The translations under genes and the position numbers were made by a program. The notes under the pieces were generated by a model. That model was given only the letters and a program-made list of their open reading frames with translations, was not told the origin of the DNA and did not search any database. From Gammaproteobacteria bacterium (GTDB taxonomy: Bacteria > Pseudomonadota > Gammaproteobacteria > Arenicellales > Arenicellaceae), in NCBI GenBank assembly GCA_030426005.1, contig JAUHZM010000225.1:1-5388 (forward strand): a stretch of 5,388 nucleotides of DNA, given 5' to 3'. Within the stretch, counting starts at the first letter, position 1. Every line of letters begins with the position of its first letter. This document shows, piece by piece, positions 1 through 5,388 of the stretch.

Positions 1-706
1 TTTCATTGTCCAACCAAACGGGTGACGACAATCCATTTTTGCTCTCAGTGATTTGCCGAGCCGTGCCGCCATCCGCGCTGATGACAAAGATTTGAGAAAC
101 GCCTTTCTCCAGCTCACCTGCGCCGTCAAATCGGAATACCAAGTCATCAATAACCTTCGCTGGCTCTGACCATTCTGCGTCTTTGGGTGTTTTTGGCGCG
201 GTAGCGAATGAGGCTTTTTCACTCGGTACAAACATGGAAAACGCGATCAATTTGCCATTTGGTGACCAAACTGGGTTGCGCGGACCGTGCTCAAACTGTG
301 CGAGTTGAAAACTGTCACCAGAGTCCATGTAGCGGACCCGAAGGCTCGGTTTCCCCTCGTTGCTGGTCGTGTACAAAATTCGATCGCCTGACGGTGACCA
401 TTGCACAGACGAGATCGAGCTATCGCCATCAAACATCGGTCGATGACGTTTGCTACGTAGATCATAAGACCATAAACGGCCAACCACTTTGTCCTGAAAT
501 TTATCCATGGACTTACGCAAATAAAGCACGCTTCGTCCATCCGGCGAAACGCGTGGCGCATCTGCGTACTCCAGATCAAACACACGGTCAGAGGTGAACT
601 TACGCGGATCGGCGGTTTTAGTTTCTGGCGAATCGGTTTTTGCCACAACGGCGCTTACAGGCACACTGCTGATCAGCAATGCAACGAACAACTTTTTAAG
701 CATCAT
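1..706 (-). CDS. Secreted S9-family serine peptidase (acylaminoacyl/dipeptidyl peptidase-like), N-terminal part only
   Basis: The gene enters from the left edge; 235 codons are visible, with no stop, in a frame open from 706 to 1. A signal peptide is clear: MMLKKLF, a hydrophobic core to about residue 18, and likely cleavage after VVA (residue 22), so the enzyme should be periplasmic or secreted. The remainder is the start of a beta-propeller, with repeated PD40-type blades: PRVSPDGRSVLYLR (51-64), VQWSPSGDRILY (101-112), VWSPNGKLIAFSMF (146-159) and IFVISADGGTARQIT (206-220). The opening FTSDRVFDLEYA and the segment AEWSEPAKVIDDLVFR are typical of bacterial S9 peptidases from Alteromonas-like organisms. 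Family members are about 650-700 residues with a C-terminal alpha/beta-hydrolase domain carrying Ser-Asp-His; that part lies outside the window, so activity cannot be confirmed. Two ATG codons are adjacent (706 and 703) and either could be the start; only a weak GGAC-like ribosome site precedes them. It lies 84 bases downstream of the phosphatase gene and may be cotranscribed with it. Confidence 0.88.
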   Translation of the reverse strand, partial: MMLKKLFVALLISSVPVSAVVAKTDSPETKTADPRKFTSDRVFDLEYADAPRVSPDGRSVLYLRKSMDKFQDKVVGRLWSYDLRSKRHRPMFDGDSSISSVQWSPSGDRILYTTSNEGKPSLRVRYMDSGDSFQLAQFEHGPRNPVWSPNGKLIAFSMFVPSEKASFATAPKTPKDAEWSEPAKVIDDLVFRFDGAGELEKGVSQIFVISADGGTARQITESKNGLSSPVWLDNE

Positions 707-790
707 AGTTTCGGGTCCACGTAGACTGTTTTTAGGTCTTGGGAGTCTATCCGATTTACTTAGATGTTGTACACCTGAGTGCCATCTAGC
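707..790 (-). other. Intergenic gap between phosphatase and peptidase genes
   Basis: This is an 84-base spacer. It contains an inverted repeat of TAGACT (722-727) and AGTCTA (744-749) with a 16-base spacer, which could form a weak hairpin. I see no GC-rich stem with a U tract, so there is no supported intrinsic terminator after the phosphatase gene. I also see no convincing -35/-10 pair for the peptidase. Read-through from the upstream genes is therefore possible, though a promoter unlike the standard consensus cannot be excluded. Confidence 0.4.
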
Positions 791-2482
791 CTAGCCGAGT
801 TGGTCTGAGATGCTTAGACGCCCCTCGGTATTTCTGATCGTCGTTTGTTTGATGGTCTTAGTGGTGTAAGTCTCTGACAACACCGTGTCTACCGCGATAT
901 AGTGACTTGTCAATTGTTCTGGCGTTAGGTCGGCGCGTACATAACCTTGGTGCAGGTTGTCGGTCCAGATTACTTCATCGAGCGCCGACTCGAATAGACG
1001 ATCGAGCTGCTCCGCCACCGGCACACTCCATCCACTTTCGACAAAGTCTCCGGGTGAGGATACACCGGCGGTACCAAGTTCGAGACCCATTGGATTGCCC
1101 TCCTCGTCCGCCAGTTGGTTAAGCCAAAAGCTGTGACTATCGCCGGTCAGGAATACCATATCCTGAATACCGCGTTCTCGGCACTGCACATACAATCGCT
1201 CGCGTGCCGCGGGATAGCCGTCCCAAGTGTCAGTGTAGAAAGGCAGTTGATATTTGCCCTTCCAGAATAAGGCTTTAGCGGCATTGCTTTCTAATTGTGC
1301 GGCAGGTTCTCCGTCGGTAACGCCGCTGGCGGCCACATCGGGCACCAGCATTCGGGCGATTGGGCTGGCGTTGCCAACCAGTCGCCAAGGTTGACCTTGC
1401 TGACGAGACTGAGCGAAGGCGTTAACCAGAAGGCTCTGTGTTGACCGAGAGAGCATCTCTCTTTTAGGGTCTGCCACCACGGTGGCTTTAAATGCGTCGG
1501 CATCCGCTTGTGACTGAATGCTACCCGCATACTTGAGGTAATCAATTTGTTCCGTGCGCGCTGTGTGTCGGGATTCCAGTGTCACGATGGTGGCGAGGTT
1601 GCCGACTTTGTACTGTCGTGAAAATGCTAGCCGTTGTTGCGCATCAATTGGATCACGAATTGGCATCCATTCGTAATACGCCTGTACTGCAGCAGCACGA
1701 CGGTCCGACCATTCGCCTTCGCTGTTTGGCTGGTGGTTTTGTGCGCCATTTAGCCAAGGGTTGTTGGCACTTTCGTGGTCGTCCCAACAGCAGATCATCG
1801 GGTGCGCCGCATGCATAGCCTGGCTACCTCGATCAGTCTTATATTGCGCATGCCGCAAACGGTAATCACTGAGCGATACCGTTTCGTGAGCCGGCTTGTG
1901 AACACGCCCCAACTGTCTTGCTACGTCAGCGCCCCAGCCATCCGCCCCGTATTCGTAAATATAATCGCCAGTGTGCAGCACCAAGTCCACTTTGGGGTCG
2001 TGGGCAATTGCATGATAGGCGTTGAAATAGCCGAACGCGAAATTGGAGCAAGAGACCAGCGCGATGCCGAAATGCGTTAGGTCATTGGCGGGCAGCGTCC
2101 GTGTACGACCCAGTGGCGACACGTGTCCGTTCACGATAAACCGGTAATAGTACCGTTGCCCCGGTGCTAAGTTCTCGGGCACCGCTTTTACAGTGTAATC
2201 TGAATCGGGCTTAGCCACGACTGAACCGCTGGCTGCCACCTGGCTAAACTCTGGCGAACGTGCGATTTCCCAACGCACCGGGGTCGGAGTATCGAGACTT
2301 ACTCGAGTCCAGATCACCACGCTTTGTTGGTCCGGGTCACCACTGGCAACACCATGTTGAAAAATGAAATTGTCGCTGGCTCGCTGGTTGCTTAGATTTG
2401 TGGTTGATTCACGTTTTGTGCGATGACCACAGGCTGCCAAAACCGCGCTGGCGATGGCGGTCAATACGGTTCGTCGATGCAT
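791..2482 (-). CDS. phoD: PhoD-type phosphodiesterase/alkaline phosphatase, predicted Tat-type lipoprotein
   Basis: The product is a metal-dependent phosphoesterase of the PhoD family, which releases phosphate from phosphodiesters and monoesters outside the cytoplasm. With the ATG at 2482 it has 563 residues. The N-terminus MHRRTVLTAIASAVLAAC has a twin-arginine pair (3-4), a hydrophobic stretch and a lipobox LAAC with Cys18, so Tat export and lipidation are likely. Residues about 39-130 fit the PhoD N-terminal fibronectin-like domain (FQHGVASGDP, VVIWTR, GQRYYYRF). The catalytic domain follows: SCSNFAFGYFNAY with Cys145, LHTGDYIYEYG (169-179), CWDDHESANN (232-241), TLESRHTART, LTGDSHSFW (445-453) and ELGTAGVSSPG (468-478). 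In characterised PhoD these blocks bind one Fe3+ and two Ca2+ ions, including a Cys and the DYIY Asp/Tyr; all appear present, so the enzyme should be active. An in-frame TTG at 2536 would add 18 residues but has no ribosome site and would bury the signal peptide. The ATG itself has only a distant AGG. The gene follows the receptor gene by 88 bases. Substrate preference is not readable from the sequence. Confidence 0.93.
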   Translation of the reverse strand: MHRRTVLTAIASAVLAACGHRTKRESTTNLSNQRASDNFIFQHGVASGDPDQQSVVIWTRVSLDTPTPVRWEIARSPEFSQVAASGSVVAKPDSDYTVKAVPENLAPGQRYYYRFIVNGHVSPLGRTRTLPANDLTHFGIALVSCSNFAFGYFNAYHAIAHDPKVDLVLHTGDYIYEYGADGWGADVARQLGRVHKPAHETVSLSDYRLRHAQYKTDRGSQAMHAAHPMICCWDDHESANNPWLNGAQNHQPNSEGEWSDRRAAAVQAYYEWMPIRDPIDAQQRLAFSRQYKVGNLATIVTLESRHTARTEQIDYLKYAGSIQSQADADAFKATVVADPKREMLSRSTQSLLVNAFAQSRQQGQPWRLVGNASPIARMLVPDVAASGVTDGEPAAQLESNAAKALFWKGKYQLPFYTDTWDGYPAARERLYVQCRERGIQDMVFLTGDSHSFWLNQLADEEGNPMGLELGTAGVSSPGDFVESGWSVPVAEQLDRLFESALDEVIWTDNLHQGYVRADLTPEQLTSHYIAVDTVLSETYTTKTIKQTTIRNTEGRLSISDQLG

Positions 2483-2570
2483 TTGGAAGTTACCTAGTCT
2501 TTCTGTCGTTGGTGTGTCAGACCACGAGAGATACAATCACGCGGCCTGACATCATCTCACAGCCGCTTGA
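2483..2570 (-). other. Intergenic gap between receptor and phosphatase genes
   Basis: This 88-base spacer includes the 18 in-frame codons that would extend the phosphatase from TTG 2536. Its 5' part on the minus strand holds a GC-rich hairpin, listed separately. The rest leads to a poor ribosome site, an AGG about 10 bases before the ATG at 2482. I see no clear promoter, which favours expression of the phosphatase from the receptor transcript. Confidence 0.4.
2541..2566 (-). repeat. Intercistronic hairpin just after the receptor stop
   Basis: On the minus-strand transcript, GCGGC (2566-2562) pairs with GCCGC (2545-2541). The stem extends through a U-G pair and, past one bulged G, UGA pairs with UCA, giving about nine base pairs closed by a 7-base loop. 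It begins four bases past the receptor stop codon. The bases after it are GUGAUUGU with no run of U, so it does not meet the intrinsic terminator pattern. A role in stabilising the 3' end of the receptor message or in partial attenuation before the phosphatase gene is inference. Confidence 0.5.
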
Positions 2571-4919
2571 TCAGAAGTCCGCGGTCACTGTGAATACGGT
2601 TGTACGCGCGGCACCAAGCCAGGCACCAAACCCCGAGATACCACCTAGGTATGACTCATCAAACAGGTTGTTCACTACCAGACCAAAATCCAAGCCACTC
2701 AGACTGTCGCTAAACGCACTGCCCTTTGCGCCCAAATACAAGTCGGCGGTGGTATAGGCTTCGGCGACTTGCGTGTTGGCGCGGTCAATATAGCGATCAT
2801 CCACTCTTTTGGCACTAATACCTGCGCGAAAGTCGTCGTTAGTCCAATCTGCTGAGATAACCCATGAGGTTTCTGGTGTGTTCACGACTTGGTTCCCCGG
2901 GAAAACACCCAAGGCTTGATCTGCAGCTGCGCCCAGACCAGTACCAACATAGCTCGCGTCGATATACGTGAATGCGCTATAGAGCGACAATGTGTCGCTA
3001 GCGAGATAGGTACCGGATACCTCAAAGCCATCGGTTTCGATACCGCCAACATTGTCGTAGCGACCATCCGTGCCAATGGTGTAGTTAGGAATATTGCCCG
3101 CGTCTTGCGCGCCAAAGAATTCGAGACGATTGTCGAACGTATTGTTGAAATAAGCCAAACTGCCACGCAGCACATCGCCTTCATAGCGAATACCCAACTC
3201 GATGTTTTCGGAGGTTTCGGGCTCAATATTTGAACTGTCGACCGCATCGCGCTCCAAGACCAAGTCGTTCAACGCTTTGAAATTCTCAGAATAGCTGGCA
3301 AACAACTCGGTCCCTTCAATTGGGAGATCCCAGCGAATGCCGCCAGAGAAAAGCACGTCGGAATCCGAGTTTAGGCTGCTTTGATTCGACGCATCAAAGT
3401 TGTCCTGACGTTCTACATCAACAAAAAACTGGCGGATACCTAAGGTAACGGTAAGGTCGCTGACGCTGATACTGTCTTCCAAGAAATAGTTCAGAACTTC
3501 CCGTGGATACTCGCGATCGTACTGAACGTAGTATGGTTGCGCATCAAACTCCGGGCCGACGCGTGTGTCGGTGATCTTATGCCAGTCTCGCCACTCTTTT
3601 CGCGTTTGGTCTTCGTACCAGAAACCACCACGCAACTCATTTGCAACGCCACCCAGATCCATCGCATAGGCGAAGTCGGCCGTGACGCCTAAGCGATCTT
3701 TTTGATAATGTGTGTGACGGTATGACTGCACGGCAATAGCACCGGCTGGGTAACACGCCGGATCAAACTCCGGGCCAGCGCCGCCATATGGGAATGTGAT
3801 GCTGGACTGACAACCTGCCAACGGCGTTAGCGCGTTGCCCTGGGCGTCCACAAAATAAATTGCACCGATAATTGGGTCGCCAAACGAGGTAACACCGCCG
3901 GTAATTTCAGATTGCGGGCCGCCCTGATCATCAATGACATCCACGATCTGCGGCGGAACCCAATCGCCCCGCCCTTCATTCTTATGCACGTAGATACTGG
4001 TTTTGATGTCGAGACCGCTTTCTAAACTGGTGTCGAGCTTAAGATAGCCAAAGGTGTTCTCACGCAAGGTGGACCAACCACGACGATGTACTTGATCAAT
4101 ATACGGCACACCGGTCCAGTCGGCGAGCAAGCGATCTGTACTGGCATCGGCTTCGAACTCGCCGAGCGTGATTCGTTGATAGTTGTCTTCTTGGGTATCA
4201 TCGTAACTCAAGTACCCAGTTAGACTGGTGCGATCGAATTCTGAAACAAATTTGACCGCCAAGTGGTCGCGCTCATTTTCTGCTGATTGATTGATCCAGT
4301 CGGTTGCCTCCTGATGCGACGCGGACACGTACGCGTGTGTCGAGTCGTTAAAAATTGCGCCAGTATCGTAACTCACCGCGTACCGTAGTGCGTCATGACT
4401 CCCTGCCGACACTTGCACGCTTGGCGTGGCAGTATCGCGCGGATCGCGAGTACGAAAATCCAATGTACCGCCCAATGCTTCCAGCGAACGAGAACCGATG
4501 TCCGCGGTGCCTTGCGACACATTAACGCCTTGCAAGTTCGCTGAGTCGATGAAGCGATTTGCCTTAGAACCACCACCATAGTTTGACTCACCGTTTGGTA
4601 AGCCATCAATAGTGATGCCGACCTGTTGTTCAGACAAGCTGTTCTGAAAGCCGCGCAGGTTAATGGTGGTCGACCAGTCGTCGAAACCAAACGCGTCGCC
4701 TTCCGTGATATTGACGCCAGGGAGGTTATCAATCGTTGCCAGTACTGAGGTGATCGGGTTTTGCTGTTCTTGCATCACGCCAGTAGTTGATTGGTTAGCG
4801 AATATTTTCTTTTTCGTCACAACGACAATCTCTTCGATGTCGTTGGATTCAGCCTGCGCTGCGGGGGCCACACTAGCGGTTAGAACCGCTAACATCAGCG
4901 CTTTGTATCGGAATACCAT
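2571..4919 (-). CDS. TonB-dependent outer-membrane receptor, substrate unknown
   Basis: This is a complete 782-residue TonB-dependent receptor: a 22-strand outer-membrane barrel with a plug that imports scarce ligands using TonB-ExbB-ExbD energy. The signal peptide is residues 1-23 (ending PAAQA, cleavage before ESND). A TonB box-like EEIVVVTKKK follows at 29-38. The plug spans about 52-160, with IDNLPGVNI, INLRGFQ, VGITIDGLPNG and ALGGTLDFRTRDP. The barrel fills the rest and shows the usual late motifs IEPETSENIELGIRYEG (565-581), VNNLFDESYLGG (749-760) and a terminal Phe (TVTADF). There is no N-terminal secretin/TonB signalling domain, so FecA-style sigma-factor signalling through this protein is not expected. 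The only two cysteines, 370 and 389, lie in a long probably surface-exposed loop and could form a disulfide. The ATG at 4919 gives a proper signal peptide, although the nearest ribosome-site-like sequence (GAAG) is far upstream. It is the first gene of the minus-strand cluster. The ligand cannot be read from sequence; a phosphorus compound or an iron chelate is suggested only by the neighbouring PhoD gene. Confidence 0.94.
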   Translation of the reverse strand: MVFRYKALMLAVLTASVAPAAQAESNDIEEIVVVTKKKIFANQSTTGVMQEQQNPITSVLATIDNLPGVNITEGDAFGFDDWSTTINLRGFQNSLSEQQVGITIDGLPNGESNYGGGSKANRFIDSANLQGVNVSQGTADIGSRSLEALGGTLDFRTRDPRDTATPSVQVSAGSHDALRYAVSYDTGAIFNDSTHAYVSASHQEATDWINQSAENERDHLAVKFVSEFDRTSLTGYLSYDDTQEDNYQRITLGEFEADASTDRLLADWTGVPYIDQVHRRGWSTLRENTFGYLKLDTSLESGLDIKTSIYVHKNEGRGDWVPPQIVDVIDDQGGPQSEITGGVTSFGDPIIGAIYFVDAQGNALTPLAGCQSSITFPYGGAGPEFDPACYPAGAIAVQSYRHTHYQKDRLGVTADFAYAMDLGGVANELRGGFWYEDQTRKEWRDWHKITDTRVGPEFDAQPYYVQYDREYPREVLNYFLEDSISVSDLTVTLGIRQFFVDVERQDNFDASNQSSLNSDSDVLFSGGIRWDLPIEGTELFASYSENFKALNDLVLERDAVDSSNIEPETSENIELGIRYEGDVLRGSLAYFNNTFDNRLEFFGAQDAGNIPNYTIGTDGRYDNVGGIETDGFEVSGTYLASDTLSLYSAFTYIDASYVGTGLGAAADQALGVFPGNQVVNTPETSWVISADWTNDDFRAGISAKRVDDRYIDRANTQVAEAYTTADLYLGAKGSAFSDSLSGLDFGLVVNNLFDESYLGGISGFGAWLGAARTTVFTVTADF

Positions 4920-4955
4920 GGGGCAAATAGTTCTTCAAAAGTTATGGGGAAGACA

Positions 4956-4969
4956 GAGTCTCATGACTC
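4956..4969. repeat. Short inverted repeat in the receptor leader
   Basis: GAGTC (4956-4960) and GACTC (4965-4969) are perfect complements around a 4-base TCAT spacer. The element ends 36 bases before the receptor ATG. It could be a small operator or a short hairpin in the untranslated leader. Arms of five bases arise easily by chance, so support is weak. Confidence 0.25.
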
Positions 4970-5012
4970 AGGATTACGACCATGTGACGCGCCAGTTATG
5001 ATTGTGTGACAA
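4969..5012 (-). promoter_or_regulatory. Imperfect 22-bp direct repeat with paired TGTGAC/GTCACA motifs, possible regulator site
   Basis: On the minus strand two adjacent 22-base units (5012-4991 and 4990-4969) share GTCACA and then TC-TAA at the same offsets, about half of all positions agreeing. On the plus strand this shows as TGTGAC at 4983-4988 and again at 5005-5010, exactly 22 bases apart, which is two DNA turns. A third, looser GTCA lies 21 bases further toward the receptor. Such phased half-sites suit a dimeric or tandem-binding activator, and TTGTCAC resembles a PhoB heptamer. The intervening 11-base phase lacks a clean match, so assigning PhoB is speculative. It sits 50-93 bases upstream of the receptor start and could also serve the divergent gene. 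Confidence 0.33.
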
Positions 5013-5161
5013 CCCGTTCCCGACTGTCATCAATTTGCAACCCTGTCGAAATTAAGTTGTATTTCCACTCCATGCGAAATCAAAAAATGGCTTACTTTAC
5101 TGATGCTTATGGCACAATACTCGCCTACTCGATCAACCAGCCATAACACGGAGAGCGCAGC

Positions 5162-5388
5162 ATGGCGGAAATTCAGTCGACGATTTATTTCAAGCATCCA
5201 AGCAGTCGAAAACAGGGACAACTGGTCAAGTTATTCAAGGAGATCGGCCAGGATATCGACGACGCAGACCTACCGCCGGCCAAAGTGGACCCCAAAGCCA
5301 AAGGGGGCCGCATCGTCAAAGCCACCGCCGCCGAACTCGCCAAAGCCTTTCGGGCGCGAGCGCGCGCCGAACGCGAAGCCAAACGCGC
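5162..5388 (+). CDS. Unrecognised protein, N-terminal part only
   Basis: The gene begins at ATG 5162 behind a good ribosome site (GGAGAG, seven to eight bases before the start) and stays open to the right edge, showing 75 codons plus two bases. I do not recognise the family. The first 40 residues (MAEIQSTIYFKHPSSRKQGQ onward) are mixed and charged with no signal peptide or membrane segment, so it is probably cytoplasmic. From about residue 39 the protein becomes rich in Ala, Lys and Arg (AELAKAFRARARAEREAKR), suggesting a long charged helix, a nucleic-acid-binding tail or a coiled coil. The same point marks a shift to GC-rich codons (GCC, CGC, GAC). It is transcribed away from the receptor cluster and its role, if any, in that cluster is unknown. 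Evidence that it is real: a ribosome site at ideal spacing, an uninterrupted frame and an ordinary protein-like N-terminus. Confidence 0.68.
   Translation, partial: MAEIQSTIYFKHPSSRKQGQLVKLFKEIGQDIDDADLPPAKVDPKAKGGRIVKATAAELAKAFRARARAEREAKR

Larger units (their letters stand above)
4920..5161. promoter_or_regulatory. Divergent intergenic control region
   Basis: These 242 bases lie between the receptor start (minus strand) and the plus-strand gene, so promoters for both must fall here or within the neighbouring genes. The half near the plus-strand gene is AT-rich (about 5045-5120) and contains CACAAT (5113-5118), a possible -10 element preceded at 16 bases by a poor CTTACT -35. No good sigma-70 pair is visible for the receptor. 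CTGTCAT at 5024-5030 matches one Pho-box heptamer but lacks a well-matched partner 11 bases away. I see no coding frame or RNA gene that I can support here. Confidence 0.45.

Noticed and set aside
208..597. Plus-strand open frame of 129 codons
   Set aside because: It lies wholly antisense to the S9 peptidase frame, which has a signal peptide and beta-propeller motifs; its own translation is rich in Cys, His and Arg without recognisable structure.
247..648. Minus-strand open frame of 133 codons
   Set aside because: It is a different reading frame of the peptidase gene; the frame running from 706 to the left edge has the coherent protein motifs.
722..749. TAGACT/AGTCTA inverted repeat as a terminator after the phosphatase gene
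   Set aside because: Only six AT-containing pairs with a 16-base loop and no U tract on the minus strand; too weak to call a terminator.
2882..3247. Overlapping open frames on both strands within the receptor (also 2889-3233, 4373-4732 and 4663-5001)
   Set aside because: All are out-of-frame or antisense shadows of an intact receptor gene and show low-complexity or Arg/Ser/Thr-rich translations without motifs or ribosome sites.
4920..5161. Riboswitch, small RNA, attachment site or mobile-element end in the divergent gap
   Set aside because: I looked for long paired stems, terminal inverted repeats, target duplications and tRNA-like sequence and found only short repeats; nothing supports these calls.
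5030..5221. Minus-strand open frame of 63 codons across the divergent region
   Set aside because: It overlaps the start and ribosome site of the plus-strand gene and most of the intergenic control sequence; no convincing ribosome site or protein pattern supports it.
5185..5382. Minus-strand open frame of 65 codons at the right edge
   Set aside because: It is antisense to the Ala/Lys/Arg-rich part of the plus-strand gene; the GC-rich sequence simply lacks stops on the opposite strand.
1..5388. CRISPR array, transposon, toxin-antitoxin or defence gene
   Set aside because: There are no regularly spaced repeats with unique spacers, no transposase or nuclease motifs, and the complete genes are clear envelope proteins of known families.

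Overview
The window looks like chromosomal DNA from a Gram-negative bacterium, most probably a gammaproteobacterium of marine or environmental type. The basis is an outer-membrane TonB-dependent receptor, a twin-arginine-type lipoprotein signal, roughly even base composition, and a peptidase N-terminus resembling S9 enzymes common in Alteromonas-like bacteria. The taxonomic placement is inference; there is no rRNA or tRNA to anchor it.

Layout: three exported-protein genes lie head to tail on the minus strand and fill positions 4919 to 1. In order of transcription they are a 782-residue TonB-dependent outer-membrane receptor (4919-2571), a PhoD-type phosphodiesterase/alkaline phosphatase predicted to be a lipoprotein of about 563 residues (2482-791), and the N-terminal third or so of a secreted S9-family serine peptidase, which runs off the left edge (706-1). 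The gaps are 88 and 84 bases. The first gap holds a GC-rich hairpin immediately after the receptor stop codon, without a U tract. The second holds only a weak 6-bp inverted repeat.

A 242-base divergent region (4920-5161) separates the receptor from a plus-strand gene that starts at 5162 with a good ribosome binding site and is cut by the right edge. Its 75 visible residues match no family I recognise. The divergent region contains two identical TGTGAC hexamers exactly 22 bp apart inside an imperfect 22-bp direct repeat, a 5-bp inverted repeat nearer the receptor, and one heptamer matching the Pho-box half-site. These are the best candidates for regulatory sites, but none is proven.

How the genes may work together (inference): the receptor imports an unknown ligand across the outer membrane. 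The PhoD-like enzyme releases phosphate from phosphodiesters or phosphomonoesters in the periplasm or at a membrane surface, and the peptidase trims peptides. Together they read as a nutrient-scavenging locus, plausibly for phosphorus or for the iron that PhoD enzymes need. The individual families are well known. The possible novelty lies in their combination and in the control region, and I did not find a clear new defence or mobile system.
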